From Homoserinimonas sp044769865 (lineage in GTDB: Bacteria; Actinomycetota; Actinomycetes; Actinomycetales; Microbacteriaceae), in the NCBI RefSeq assembly GCF_044769865.1, contig NZ_JBIZWA010000001.1, positions 1,426,001-1,490,000 of the forward strand: a stretch of 64,000 nucleotides of DNA, read 5' to 3'. Below, piece after piece: positions 1-10,644 of the stretch. Every line of letters starts with the position of its first letter. Positions within the stretch are counted from its first letter, which is position 1. The position numbers were made by a program, and so were the translations under genes. Below the pieces are notes generated by a model, which had not been told where the DNA came from, searched no databases, and saw only the letters and a program-made list of their open reading frames with translations.

Positions 1-137
1 TGCGTCACGACGTCTTTGCAGGGGGCGCCGTCCTCCATCGCGACGATGAGCGCGCCGAGTTGTCCCTGCGCTCGCTTGAGTCGGTTGACGATCTTCTTCT
101 GGGCGGCCGCCGCATCGATCGCCTGCTGGGTCGTCAT
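1..137 (-). CDS. CsoR/CstR-family metal- or persulfide-sensing repressor (partial)
   Basis: N-terminal 45 residues of a DUF156-type repressor; the rest lies beyond the window edge. Visible are the family's first helix (KKIVNRLKRAQGQLGAL) and the conserved cysteine, here Cys40, in the context CKDVVT. In this family that cysteine binds Cu(I) in CsoR or reacts with persulfide in CstR; the second Cys/His that separates the two is not in the window. The start codon overlaps the stop of the CoA-disulfide reductase/rhodanese gene (ATGA), so the two are translationally coupled. The rhodanese partner favours a CstR-like sulfur sensor over a copper sensor; this is inference. Confidence 0.85.
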   Translation of the reverse strand, partial: MTTQQAIDAAAAQKKIVNRLKRAQGQLGALIVAMEDGAPCKDVVT

Positions 138-1828
138 GATTCGGCTCCTTGCGTCGTGAGGATGTCGCGGCCGCCGTTGGGCAGCGCCGCCTTGAGGGTG
201 AGGATGCCGCCCGAGAGGGTGGCGGAGTCAAGGCCGGCCTGCGCGAGCTGGCGGTGCGCGATGTTGGAACGCACCCCCGAGGCGCAGAGGGCACGCACGG
301 GGCGACCGGCCGCAGCGTCGTGCACCTCGGGCATCCGGTCGCGCAGTTCCGTGTGGGGGATGTTGAGTGAACCGGGGATGTGCCCGCTCGCGAACTCCCC
401 GCGGGAGCGCACGTCGAGCACGAGGGCGTCGGATGTCACGGCCTCAAGCTCGTCGGCGTGCCAGACCGAGAGGGTGCCCCTGAGCAGGTTCTCGCCCGCC
501 ATGCCGGCGAGGTTCACGGGGTCCTTGGCCTGGCCGTAGGGCGGGGAGTACGAGAGGTCAAGGTCGATCAGGTCATCGACCGTCATGCCCGCCCGCAGCG
601 CGGTCGCGAGCACGTCGATGCGCTTGTCGACCCCGTCGGCGCCGACGGCCTGGGCGCCGAGCAGGCGGCCGTCGCCGGGGGCGAAGTGCACGATGAGGTG
701 CACCTGCTGGGCGCCGGGGAAGTAGCCGGCGTGCTGGTTGGGGTGCAGGTGCAGCGTCTCGAACTCGATGCCGGCCTGCTCGAGCGAGGCGCGGTTGGCG
801 CCCGTCATGGCGGCGGCCAGTTCGCCCATGCGCACGATGGCCGTGCCGAGGGGCGCGGGGATGGGGCGTGCCGTCTCCGGCCGCAGGATATCGTCGGCGA
901 CGAGGCGCCCGGCGCGGTTGGCCGGGCCTGCGAGGGCGACGGGGCGACGGATGCCCGTGACCGCGTCGGTGCTCACGACGGCGTCGCCGACGGCCCACAC
1001 TCCGGGGGCCGAGGTGCGGCCGTGCTCGTCGACGACGATCGCGCCCCGCTCGACCTCGATCCCGGCGGCCTCGAAGGCCTCGGTGTCGGGGCGAACGCCC
1101 ACCGAGAGCACGATGATGTCGGCAGGGATGCGGGTGCCGTCACCGAGCACGACGGTGTCGTGGGACTCACCGGGTTCGACGCTCTCGGCGCCGACACCCT
1201 CGCGCACGGTGATCCCGGCCCTGGACATCTCATCGCGGATGAGCGAGGCGAGTTCGGCCTCGAGTGGCGGCAGGATGTGCGGGGCGAGTTCGATCACGTC
1301 GACCTCGAGGCCCTGCATACGGAGTGCCTCGGCGGCTTCGACCCCGATGAATCCGGCACCGAGCACGACGGCGCGCTTCGCGCCGGACTCGACGCGCTCG
1401 CGGAGGGCGATGGCGTCGCCGACGGTGCGGAGGGTGCGCACGCGGGACGAGTCGAGCCCTGGCAGCGGGGGACGCACGGCGCGGGCGCCGGGGGAGAGTA
1501 CGAGGGCGTCGTAGTCGATCGTGCTGGTGCCCTCGGCGGTGCGGACGGTGACCTGGCGGGCATCCGTATCGAGCGCGACGACGTCGTGGCGCACGCGCAC
1601 ATCGAGGTCGAGTGCCGCGCGCAGGCTCTCGGGGGTCTGCACGAGGAGCGCATCGCGGCTCTCGATCTCGCCGCCCACGTAGTAGGGGAGGCCGCAGTTG
1701 GCGAACGACACCTCGTCGCCGCGTTCGAGCACGATGATCTCGGCGGTCTCGTCGAGGCGGCGGGCTCGGGCGGCGCAGCTCATTCCCCCGGCGACGCCTC
1801 CGACGATGACGATTCTCTTCTCTGGCAT
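134..1828 (-). CDS. CoA-disulfide reductase-type flavoprotein with C-terminal rhodanese domain
   Basis: 564-residue FAD/NAD(P)H-dependent pyridine nucleotide-disulfide oxidoreductase. It has an N-terminal FAD motif (VIVGGVAGGMS), the single active-site cysteine Cys45 in SFANCGLPYY typical of CoADR and persulfide reductases, a second dinucleotide fold near residue 165 (VLGAGFIGVEAAE), a dimerisation domain, and a rhodanese domain from about residue 460 with catalytic Cys515 (CASGVRS). Such fusions reduce CoA-persulfide or polysulfide. The start at MPEKRIVIVGG was chosen because the long upstream in-frame extension runs through the divergent promoter and into lysS. It is first in an operon with the CsoR/CstR-like repressor and has a palindromic operator just upstream. 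Confidence 0.9.
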   Translation of the reverse strand: MPEKRIVIVGGVAGGMSCAARARRLDETAEIIVLERGDEVSFANCGLPYYVGGEIESRDALLVQTPESLRAALDLDVRVRHDVVALDTDARQVTVRTAEGTSTIDYDALVLSPGARAVRPPLPGLDSSRVRTLRTVGDAIALRERVESGAKRAVVLGAGFIGVEAAEALRMQGLEVDVIELAPHILPPLEAELASLIRDEMSRAGITVREGVGAESVEPGESHDTVVLGDGTRIPADIIVLSVGVRPDTEAFEAAGIEVERGAIVVDEHGRTSAPGVWAVGDAVVSTDAVTGIRRPVALAGPANRAGRLVADDILRPETARPIPAPLGTAIVRMGELAAAMTGANRASLEQAGIEFETLHLHPNQHAGYFPGAQQVHLIVHFAPGDGRLLGAQAVGADGVDKRIDVLATALRAGMTVDDLIDLDLSYSPPYGQAKDPVNLAGMAGENLLRGTLSVWHADELEAVTSDALVLDVRSRGEFASGHIPGSLNIPHTELRDRMPEVHDAAAGRPVRALCASGVRSNIAHRQLAQAGLDSATLSGGILTLKAALPNGGRDILTTQGAES

Positions 1829-1838
1829 GCAAGCGAGA

Positions 1839-1854
1839 ATACCCCCGGGGGTAT
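1839..1854. promoter_or_regulatory. CsoR/CstR-type operator palindrome
   Basis: Perfect 16-bp palindrome ATACCCCCGGGGGTAT, 10 bp upstream of the CoADR-rhodanese start codon. The ATACC...GGTAT arms with a G/C core are the hallmark of CsoR/CstR-family operators. It probably autoregulates the two-gene operon; it also lies 61 bp upstream of the divergent lysS. Confidence 0.8.
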
Positions 1855-1915
1855 CGCTCCGCAAGTCGAGCCACATGCCGCCGCCCGGCTCGCGGGCACG
1901 CCGTAAGCTTGATGC

Positions 1916-3424
1916 GTGACTGAGACGACTGCGCCTGCCCTGACCCACGAGGAACTCGAACGCGAGGCCTCCGAGCAGACCCAGGTGCGGCTCGCCAAGC
2001 GGGAGCGGCTCATCGAGACGGGCGCCGAGGCGTACCCGGTCGCCCTCCCCATCACGACGACGATCCCGGCCGTGCGAGCGCAGTTCCCCGACCTCGAGCC
2101 CGATGCACAGACGGGCGAGAAGGTCGGGCTCGCGGGCCGCATCGTGCATCTCCGCAACACCGGCAAGCTGTGCTTCGCGTCGCTGCAGGCGGGCGACGGC
2201 TCGCGCATCCAGGCGATGGTCTCGCTCGCATCCGTCGGCGAGGAGTCGCTCGCCCTCTGGAAGGAACTCGTCGACCTCGGCGACCACCTCTTCGTCTTGG
2301 GCGAGGTCATCTCGAGCCGCCGCGGCGAGCTCAGCATCATGGTCGAGGAGTGGAAGGTCGCCGCCAAGGCCGTGCGCCCACTCCCCAACATGCACAGCGA
2401 GCTCAACGAGGAGACGCGCGTGCGCCAGCGTTACCTCGACCTCATCGTGCGCGAGCAGGCCCGCACGACGGTCGTCGCCCGCGCAACCGTCAACGCCTCC
2501 CTCCGCGAGACCTTCAAGGGCCACGGCTATCTCGAGGTCGAGACGCCCATGCTGCAGACGCAGCACGGTGGGGCATCCGCTCGTCCCTTCATCACCCACT
2601 CGAACGCCTTCGACACCGAGCTGTACCTGCGCATCGCGCCCGAACTGTTCCTCAAGCGCGCCGTCGTCGGAGGCCTCGAACGGGTCTTCGAGATCAACCG
2701 CAACTTCCGCAACGAGGGCGCCGACTCCACGCACAGCCCCGAGTTCGCGATGCTCGAGGCCTACCAGGCCTACGGCGACTACCACCAGATGGCCGACCTC
2801 ACGCAGCAGCTGATCCAGGATGCTGCGCTCGCCGTCGCGGGCGGGCACGTCGTCACCTGGGCCGACGGCACCGAATACGACCTCGGCGGCGAGTGGGACC
2901 GTGTCTCGATGTATGACTCACTCAACGAGGCATCCGGCCTCTCGGTCACGCCCCAGACCCCCGTCGAGGAGCTTGTCGCCCACGCCGCCACGCTCGAGAT
3001 CGAGGTCGACCACCCCACCCACGGCAAGCTCGTCGAGGAACTCTGGGAGCACTACGTCAAGGGCGGGCTCACGCGGCCGACCTTCGTCATGGACTTTCCC
3101 GTCGACACCTCACCGCTCGTGCGCGACCACCGCTCGATCGAGGGCGTCGTCGAGAAGTGGGACCTCTACATCCGCGGCTTCGAGCTCGCGACCGGCTACT
3201 CCGAGCTCGTCGACCCCGTCATCCAGCGCGAGCGCTTCGTCGAGCAGGCGAAACTCGCCGGCCGCGGCGACCCCGAGGCGATGCGCCTCGACGAGGAGTT
3301 CCTGCGGGCGCTCGAGCACGGCATGCCGCCGTCGGGTGGAATGGGCATGGGCATCGATCGCCTGCTCATGGCCATCACGGGCCTCGGCATCCGCGAGACG
3401 ATCCTCTTTCCCCTGGTCAAGTGA
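1916..3424 (+). CDS. lysS: Lysine--tRNA ligase (class II)
   Basis: 502-residue class II lysyl-tRNA synthetase, charging tRNA-Lys in the cytoplasm. An N-terminal OB-fold anticodon-binding domain (GLAGRIVHLRNTGKLCFASL) is followed by the catalytic core with motif 2 (FEINRNFRNEG then THSPEFAMLEAY) and motif 3 (GGMGMGIDRLLM) near the C-terminus. Length matches the family. The GTG start is the only one giving the usual N-terminus. It is transcribed divergently from the CoADR operon and followed closely by three short envelope genes on the same strand. Confidence 0.97.
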   Translation: MTETTAPALTHEELEREASEQTQVRLAKRERLIETGAEAYPVALPITTTIPAVRAQFPDLEPDAQTGEKVGLAGRIVHLRNTGKLCFASLQAGDGSRIQAMVSLASVGEESLALWKELVDLGDHLFVLGEVISSRRGELSIMVEEWKVAAKAVRPLPNMHSELNEETRVRQRYLDLIVREQARTTVVARATVNASLRETFKGHGYLEVETPMLQTQHGGASARPFITHSNAFDTELYLRIAPELFLKRAVVGGLERVFEINRNFRNEGADSTHSPEFAMLEAYQAYGDYHQMADLTQQLIQDAALAVAGGHVVTWADGTEYDLGGEWDRVSMYDSLNEASGLSVTPQTPVEELVAHAATLEIEVDHPTHGKLVEELWEHYVKGGLTRPTFVMDFPVDTSPLVRDHRSIEGVVEKWDLYIRGFELATGYSELVDPVIQRERFVEQAKLAGRGDPEAMRLDEEFLRALEHGMPPSGGMGMGIDRLLMAITGLGIRETILFPLVK

Positions 3425-3437
3425 GCGCGGTCAAGTG

Positions 3438-3560
3438 ATGACCGACCCGAAGAAGCCACACAAGAAGGTGCCCCCGGCCCGCGTCGGCCTCTGGTTCATC
3501 ATCGGCATCGTCGGCCTCTACTTCGTCATCACGGGCCTCGTCGGCATCCTCGGCGGCTGA
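3438..3560 (+). CDS. Small single-pass membrane protein
   Basis: 40-residue protein with a basic, lysine/proline-rich N-terminus (TDPKKPHKKVPPAR) and one hydrophobic segment from about residue 17 to 38 (GLWFIIGIVGLYFVITGLVG). The positive-inside rule predicts N-terminus inside. It starts 13 bp after the lysS stop and is followed 30 bp later by another tiny membrane protein, so it is probably co-transcribed with lysS. No family recognised; function unknown. Confidence 0.6.
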   Translation: MTDPKKPHKKVPPARVGLWFIIGIVGLYFVITGLVGILGG

Positions 3561-3590
3561 CTCCAAGCATCCGCAACGTAGACTGTCGCC

Positions 3591-3767
3591 GTGCTTGAGA
3601 ACTTCTGGGCGAACGCCGTCTTCTCGGTGACGCCGACCATCCTGCTGGGTCTCGTCTTCTGGTTCGTGATCCGCGCGATCCTGCGCGCCGACCGCACGGA
3701 GCGGAAGGTCTACGCCACGATCGAGGCCGAGGAGCGCGCCAAGCTCGGTCTTCCCGTCAAGGACTGA
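3591..3767 (+). CDS. Small membrane protein, hypothetical
   Basis: 58-residue protein read from a GTG start: one transmembrane helix (about residues 12-30, VTPTILLGLVFWFVIRAIL), then a charged amphipathic tail ending GLPVKD. Short proteins of this layout are common in Microbacteriaceae next to lysS, but their role is not known to me. It lies between a 40-residue membrane protein and a lipoprotein whose GTG start is 2 bp downstream of this stop, which suggests one transcript. Confidence 0.6.
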   Translation: MLENFWANAVFSVTPTILLGLVFWFVIRAILRADRTERKVYATIEAEERAKLGLPVKD

Positions 3768-3769
3768 CT

Positions 3770-4273
3770 GTGCGCAGGCCCTTCTCTGCCGCGCTCGCCG
3801 CGGTGCTCGCGATCGCCCTCCTTTCCGGATGCTCGCTCATCGAGTCGACCGTGCAGCAGAGCGTCGACGGGGCCATCGAGAGTGCGCGGGAGCGCATCGA
3901 GGGCAGCCTTGAGGGTGCCTTCGAGGGCGTCACGGGCCTCGATGTCGAGGCGGGCAACGAGTTGCCGGCCGACTTCCCGCCCGAGGTTCCGTTCATCGAC
4001 GGCACGGTCGTGCACGCCGGCAGCGCCACGGTGCAGGGCGAGGGCAACTGGATCGTCGGGCTGCAGACGGAAGCGACGGTCGCAGACGCCTTCGCGCAGG
4101 CACGCGAGCGGCTCGTCGGTGCCGGCTTCACCGCCTCCTTCGCGACGGAGACGGGGGAGCGCAGCGTGGGCGCGTTCGCTGGCGCTGGCCTCAACGTGCT
4201 CGTGACGGTGACGCCCGAGACCTCCGGCACCATCGTGAACTACGCCGTCACCCCACTCGGCGCGCAGCAGTAA
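3770..4273 (+). CDS. Putative lipoprotein, hypothetical
   Basis: 167 residues with a signal peptide and lipobox (ALLSGCS, lipidated Cys about residue 21). The mature part begins with an acidic/amphipathic stretch and continues with a compact domain that may be an alpha/beta sensor-like fold (GNWIVGLQTEATVADAFAQARERLVGAGFTASF, shown only in part by the repeating pattern). Probably anchored outside the membrane. The GTG start sits 2 bp after the previous stop. Converges on the pirin gene with only 3 bp between them. No named family recognised. Confidence 0.65.
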   Translation: MRRPFSAALAAVLAIALLSGCSLIESTVQQSVDGAIESARERIEGSLEGAFEGVTGLDVEAGNELPADFPPEVPFIDGTVVHAGSATVQGEGNWIVGLQTEATVADAFAQARERLVGAGFTASFATETGERSVGAFAGAGLNVLVTVTPETSGTIVNYAVTPLGAQQ

Positions 4274-4276
4274 CGT

Positions 4277-5335
4277 TCAGCCGCGCGAGCGCAGCCGCAC
4301 GGTCGGCATCGGCGGGGCCGGCAGTGACGGTCCGTCGTAGACGGTGTTGCCAAACCGCCCTTCTGCATTCGCGCCGCCGATGACGTCGCGCTGCCATTCC
4401 TCGCGGTAGGCGACGACCTCTTCGTGCGTGCGGCCGATGAAGTTCCACCACATGACGATCTCCTCGCCGAGCGGTTTGCCGCCGATGAGGATGACGCGCG
4501 CGCCCGCGTCGCCGGATGCGAGTGCGATCGCCGAGGCGCCGGGAGACCGGTAGGCGAGGTGGTCCGGCTCGATGGCGACGTCGTCGACCGTCACGGCGCC
4601 CTTGTCGAGCAGCACGCCGTGTTCGAACGCGGGGTCGACCGGCACGAGGATCTCGGTGTCGGGCGGCAGGTCGATCTGGGCGCCGACGAGCGGGCTGAAC
4701 GCCGTGGCATCCGAGATCTGTCCCAGCAGGCTGCCGATGAAGACGCTGACCCGCGCGCCCTCGTGCTCGACGACGGGCGGCACGGTGTGCTCGAAGAAGG
4801 GTGCGGTGTGACGGTGCGGGTCGGGCAGCGCGGTCCACAGCTGCACGCCGTGGAGCACGTTGCTTCCGGATGCCCCGCCGCCCGTCGTCTGCCCGCCGAT
4901 GTTGCCCGCCTCGACCGAGGCATCCGTCGGGTTCGGCGCTGACGGCTGGGCCCCCACCGAGACTTCCGAGTGCTGGATGCCCCGCCCCGCCGTCATGAGG
5001 TTGAGCTCGCCAGGACGCACCACAGCGTGGCCACCACTGGAGTCGCGGTGCTCGATCTCGCCCGCGAAGAGCCAGCTCACGGTCTGGAGTCCCGTGTGCG
5101 GATGCGGCGGCACGACCATTCCGCCGCTCTCGTTGACGTCGTCCGGCCCGTAGTGGTCGAGGAAGCACCACGCTCCGATGAGGGAGCGCCCGCGCTGGGG
5201 GAGCGTGCGGCGCACCGTCATGGCTCGCGGCCCGCCGAGCGGAACATCGCGTGGCTCCAACAACTCGATCGTGCCGTCGCCGCCGGGGACCGAGACGCAG
5301 AGCAGTTCCGTGGGGCGTTCGTCGAGGTCAGACAT
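4277..5335 (-). CDS. Pirin family protein
   Basis: 352-residue bicupin of the pirin family. The N-terminal cupin carries the metal ligands seen in pirins: His78 and His80 (PPHPHTGLQTV), His122 and Glu124 (GRGIQHSEVS). The C-terminal cupin has the usual pirin region (LLIGG-type IGGKPLGEEIVMWWNFIG). Some family members have quercetinase activity; others act as redox-linked regulators, so the substrate is not predicted. An insert of roughly 30 residues (about 128-160, rich in Ala/Gly/Ser and Asn) follows the first metal site and is longer than usual. Confidence 0.9.
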   Translation of the reverse strand: MSDLDERPTELLCVSVPGGDGTIELLEPRDVPLGGPRAMTVRRTLPQRGRSLIGAWCFLDHYGPDDVNESGGMVVPPHPHTGLQTVSWLFAGEIEHRDSSGGHAVVRPGELNLMTAGRGIQHSEVSVGAQPSAPNPTDASVEAGNIGGQTTGGGASGSNVLHGVQLWTALPDPHRHTAPFFEHTVPPVVEHEGARVSVFIGSLLGQISDATAFSPLVGAQIDLPPDTEILVPVDPAFEHGVLLDKGAVTVDDVAIEPDHLAYRSPGASAIALASGDAGARVILIGGKPLGEEIVMWWNFIGRTHEEVVAYREEWQRDVIGGANAEGRFGNTVYDGPSLPAPPMPTVRLRSRG

Positions 5336-5344
5336 GACAGGAGC

Positions 5345-6076
5345 CTATGCCGCGGGGGTCTCCGGCGTCTCTTCCACCGGAGGTTCGGTGGGCTCCGGTT
5401 CGGGCTCCGGTTCTGGTTCTGGTTCTGGCTCCTGCGTCGGCGGTGCGGGCTCCGGCTCGACGGGAGGCTCGGGCGCCGGGGGCGCGGGTTCGACGGGCGC
5501 CTCCGTGGGCGTCTCAATGGGCGCCTCGCTCGGCTCGTCGTCGACACTGGGCGACGGCGGTGGGGTCACGGAGACGCTGGGCCGCGGCTTGGGCGAGTTC
5601 GAGGGCTCAGAGTCATCCGACCCGTTGTTGGCGAACGCGAAGGCAAGCCCGATGGCGATGACGGCGAGCAGCACGATGCCGACGATGATCCATGGCCACG
5701 GGGAGCCCCTGCGCTCGTCGCCCCCGGGTGGGGTCGGAGGCAGTCCGCCCGCGCCGCCGGTCGCCGCCGAGGCGGTCGCGATGGGCACGTGTGATGCGAC
5801 GGGAGCCGTCGCTCCGCCGGAGAGGGGAGCGTTGTGGCCGCCGCCGTCGATGGCCTCGAGCCGTGTCGTCTCGGCCGCATCGTCGACCGGAGTGGCTGCC
5901 GGCGTGCCGACCTCCCGGGCGCCGCCCTCGTCTGGTGGCCCATAGACCTCCGTGCCGGGTTCGCCCGCCTGTTCCGCCTTCGGCAGTGGCTTGGTGGCGT
6001 CGAGGTCGTCGCCTCCCTGGCTGTTCACGTCGTCGTCGGGCATATCGCCGCTCCCATCGTCGGATGCCGTGCCCAT
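5345..6076 (-). CDS. Membrane protein with proline-rich extracellular tail
   Basis: 243 residues. An acidic cytoplasmic N-terminus of about 125 residues leads to a single transmembrane helix (PWPWIIVGIVLLAVIAIGLAF), then an extracellular tail rich in Pro, Glu and Ser that ends in an EP-repeat tract (EPEPEPEPEPEPTEPP). The layout suits a cell-wall spanning protein. An alternative start at MPDDDVNSQ, 11 residues in, is possible. Ends 9 bp from the pirin start on the same strand. No enzymatic domain seen. Confidence 0.7.
   Translation of the reverse strand: MGTASDDGSGDMPDDDVNSQGGDDLDATKPLPKAEQAGEPGTEVYGPPDEGGAREVGTPAATPVDDAAETTRLEAIDGGGHNAPLSGGATAPVASHVPIATASAATGGAGGLPPTPPGGDERRGSPWPWIIVGIVLLAVIAIGLAFAFANNGSDDSEPSNSPKPRPSVSVTPPPSPSVDDEPSEAPIETPTEAPVEPAPPAPEPPVEPEPAPPTQEPEPEPEPEPEPEPTEPPVEETPETPAA
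5391..5432 (-). repeat. Short tandem repeat encoding Glu-Pro dipeptides
   Basis: Degenerate 6-bp repeat (GGTTCT/GGCTCC class on the plus strand) coding for an EP-dipeptide tract at the C-terminal end of the membrane protein. Repeats of this kind can change length by slippage in whole codons. Confidence 0.6.
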
Positions 6077-6105
6077 TCGACGTTACCCCGGCGGGCGCGC
6101 GCCGG

Positions 6106-6333
6106 TCAGGGGTCGACGACGAGCAGCTCGCCGACCTCGCAGTCAAGAGCCCGGCAGATGGCGGTGAGGGTCGAGAAGCGGATGGCGCGTGCCCTGTCAT
6201 TCTTCAGCACCGAGAGGTTCACGACGCTCACGCCGACGAGTTCGCTCAGCCGCGTCAGCGTCATCCCCCTCTGCTCGAGCAGCTCATCGAGCCTGCAGTG
6301 GATGCCCGTCTCCTCGTCGTCGGCGGGCGCCAT
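6106..6333 (-). CDS. XRE-family helix-turn-helix regulator (YozG-like)
   Basis: 75-residue Cro/C1-type DNA-binding protein that is almost entirely the HTH domain (LDELLEQRGMTLTRLSELVGVSVVNLSVLK...), ending LDCEVGELLVVDP. Small XRE proteins of this class sit beside DUF2975-type membrane proteins, as here. The ATG start overlaps the upstream stop as TGATG; a GTG one codon earlier is an alternative. Third gene of a minus-strand operon with two membrane proteins, and the likely regulator of the repeats at 7752-7800. Confidence 0.85.
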   Translation of the reverse strand: MAPADDEETGIHCRLDELLEQRGMTLTRLSELVGVSVVNLSVLKNDRARAIRFSTLTAICRALDCEVGELLVVDP

Positions 6334-7121
6334 CACACGAGTCCCTTCGTGTCATCCTGCAGCCGCTCGGCCCTGCGGAAGGCGAATGCGACCGCGGCGA
6401 GGGCGAGGCCGAGGAGCAGGGGCCAGAAGTCGAGCTGCAGCATGAAGTCGGGGTCGGGCAGGCCCGTGTGGAGTGGGTCGTAGGCCGTGCCGTCCCACTT
6501 CGGCTCGGGGACGTCGGGTCCCGGCGCGTCATCGCTGCCCCAGGCGCTCACAAAGAGGGCCTGGGTTGAGGCGATGTTGCCGCCGATCGCGAAGAAGATC
6601 TGCCACGCGATGCCGCCGATCATGACCGTGAGGCCGGACATGCTGACCGCCCGTGTGACGGCGGCGGTGAACCCGCTCCCGCTCAGCAGCCGCTGGCACA
6701 GGAGGGCGATCGTGACGGCGATCACGATGAAGGTCGCCCCCTGCACCGCGTGGCCCGCGGCGAGGAAGGCGCGAGCATCCATGCCGAGTCCCGTGATGAA
6801 GACTTCAGCGGAGCTGAAGCCGCCCCCGGTCACCTGGGCGCTCGGACCCTCCAAGAGTGTGATCCAGGGGTAGGGCTCTGGCCAGAACTCGCGCACCGGG
6901 ATCGTGGCCTCGACCTGTTCTGCCGTGAGCGTCGTGATGACGGCGACCGCGGTGACGATCAGGGTGAGGCAGGCGTACAGTGCCGCGATGAGGCGGCCGG
7001 CGACGAGTACGAGAGGCCGTGACTCACCATTCGCGGCGCTGCGCCGACGGAGCAGCACGATCGCGACGATGATGATCGCGGCGATGACGAGCGCGATGAT
7101 CGCGATGCGGATGCCGGCCAT
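6333..7121 (-). CDS. Multi-pass membrane protein, second gene of XRE-linked operon
   Basis: 262 residues with about five hydrophobic helices: the N-terminus (IAIIALVIAAIIIVAIVLL), residues about 40-60, a central pair (FIVIAVTIALLC, VMIGGIAWQIFFAIGG) and one near the end (FWPLLLGLALAAVAFAFRRAERLQ). The C-terminal motif AERLQDDTKGLV closely matches the end of its neighbour (GERLQRETEGLV), so the two are distant paralogues. Start codon overlaps the upstream stop (TGATG). Probably DUF2975-like; function unknown. Confidence 0.75.
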   Translation of the reverse strand: MAGIRIAIIALVIAAIIIVAIVLLRRRSAANGESRPLVLVAGRLIAALYACLTLIVTAVAVITTLTAEQVEATIPVREFWPEPYPWITLLEGPSAQVTGGGFSSAEVFITGLGMDARAFLAAGHAVQGATFIVIAVTIALLCQRLLSGSGFTAAVTRAVSMSGLTVMIGGIAWQIFFAIGGNIASTQALFVSAWGSDDAPGPDVPEPKWDGTAYDPLHTGLPDPDFMLQLDFWPLLLGLALAAVAFAFRRAERLQDDTKGLV

Positions 7122-7738
7122 CAGACGAGCCCCTCGGTCTCGCGCTGCAGGCGCTCGCCGACCCCGAAGACGGTGCCGCCGAGGGCCGCCAGGAAGGCGA
7201 CCGCGAAGAGCGGCATGACCTCGACCGACTGCACGACGTTGTTGAAGGTGCCGTCGGAGATCTGGGCGAAGGCACCGTTCGCGCCCATGTTCGCGAAGAA
7301 GGGGGCCAGGGCGGAACCCAGGAAGCCGGCGAAGCCTGCCGTGAGGATCAGCCGCGTGTTCGCGCGGCTGAAGACGCGGCCCCGGAGCACGTTCCAGAGG
7401 AGGGCAAGGAGGGACGCGATGACCGTGACGACGCTCGCCGCGATCAGCACCTGCTCGATCACGAGTGCCCAGACCGAAGCGGCAGGCAGTGCATCCGGCA
7501 AGATCCAGGCGGAGTCGAGTTCGACGACGCGGGCTGCGCCGCCGGGGCCGATGGGGGCATCCGCTGGCGTGCCGATGAACTCTGCGAAGACGCGCACGCC
7601 GTCGCCTGCCAGCACCTCGATCGTGCGCTGCACGCACTGCACGAGGGTCATGATCGCGAAGACTCCGCCCATCAGCATGAAGAACGCCATCGCGACGACA
7701 TCCGCCCTCGAATGGTTGCTGCGGGTGTTGCCCGTCAT
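7121..7738 (-). CDS. DUF2975-like multi-pass membrane protein
   Basis: 205 residues with four predicted membrane segments (about residues 14-34, 84-108, 130-150 and 172-192) and the C-terminal signature VGERLQRETEGLV typical of DUF2975-type proteins, which usually neighbour a small XRE regulator. First gene of the three-gene minus-strand operon. Its promoter region is shared with the divergent clpC and contains the TATYGATAGTCG repeats. Function unknown; a sensory or stress role is a guess from context only. Confidence 0.75.
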   Translation of the reverse strand: MTGNTRSNHSRADVVAMAFFMLMGGVFAIMTLVQCVQRTIEVLAGDGVRVFAEFIGTPADAPIGPGGAARVVELDSAWILPDALPAASVWALVIEQVLIAASVVTVIASLLALLWNVLRGRVFSRANTRLILTAGFAGFLGSALAPFFANMGANGAFAQISDGTFNNVVQSVEVMPLFAVAFLAALGGTVFGVGERLQRETEGLV

Positions 7739-7751
7739 GGCAGCCCCTCCT

Positions 7752-7800
7752 TATCGATAGTCGTTGTTATTGATAGTCGATAAGGTAACGACAATCGATA
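7752..7800. promoter_or_regulatory. Three-copy TATYGATAGTCG repeat in the XRE operon / clpC divergent promoter
   Basis: TATCGATAGTCGTT at 7752-7765 is repeated in inverted orientation at 7787-7800 (13 of 14 positions match) and a direct copy (TATTGATAGTCG) lies between them at 7768-7779. The spacing and symmetry are those of a multi-site operator for a dimeric regulator, most simply the XRE protein encoded at the end of the operon. It starts 14 bp upstream of the membrane-protein gene and ends 132 bp before clpC. Confidence 0.7.
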
Positions 7801-7861
7801 TGGAGCGCAAGCCTCTCATCGCAAATATCCGCGTCACGCCCACGGCGAACAAGGGCAGTCC

Positions 7862-7889
7862 TTGAGGGGTTCCGTCGTTACCGTAGATG
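7862..7889 (+). promoter_or_regulatory. Possible clpC promoter
   Basis: TTGAGG and TAGATG hexamers separated by 16 bp, 43 bp upstream of the clpC start, resemble a SigA-type -35/-10 pair. A good ribosome binding site (AGAGGAG) precedes the ATG. Spacing is one base shorter than ideal, so this is tentative. Confidence 0.35.
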
Positions 7890-7931
7890 TACCGGCATCC
7901 ACACCTGCCCAGATGCCAGAGGAGTTAGAGA

Positions 7932-10433
<2,502 letters not shown>

Positions 10434-10461
10434 CCACGCTCATGGGTTGAGTGAACCCAGC

Positions 10462-10494
10462 GAAGCCCGTCCCGCATCCCGCGGGGCGGGCTTC
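10462..10494 (+). terminator. Hairpin downstream of clpC
   Basis: Stem GAAGCCCGTCCCGC / GCGGGGCGGGCTTC with a 5-base loop and one G-T wobble, 29 bp after the clpC stop. No U-tract follows, which is common for actinobacterial terminators. Confidence 0.65.
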
Positions 10495-10644
10495 TCGCAT
10501 CTTGACCTCGTGCGGTGACTGATGCACTTCCGCACGAACGCCCGGCGTGGCGACCCCGCCGAACGGCTCGTCGCCGCAGTTCTGCATCAGAAACCGCAGC
10601 CGGTGCGCGAGAAGGCGCCCGGCATCCGGCAGTAGCATCGAAGC

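Noticed and set aside
1829..2848. Upstream in-frame extension of the CoADR-rhodanese gene to 2848
   Set aside because: It would run through the divergent promoter, the operator palindrome and the start of lysS; the family N-terminus (MPEKRIVIVGG) begins at 1828.
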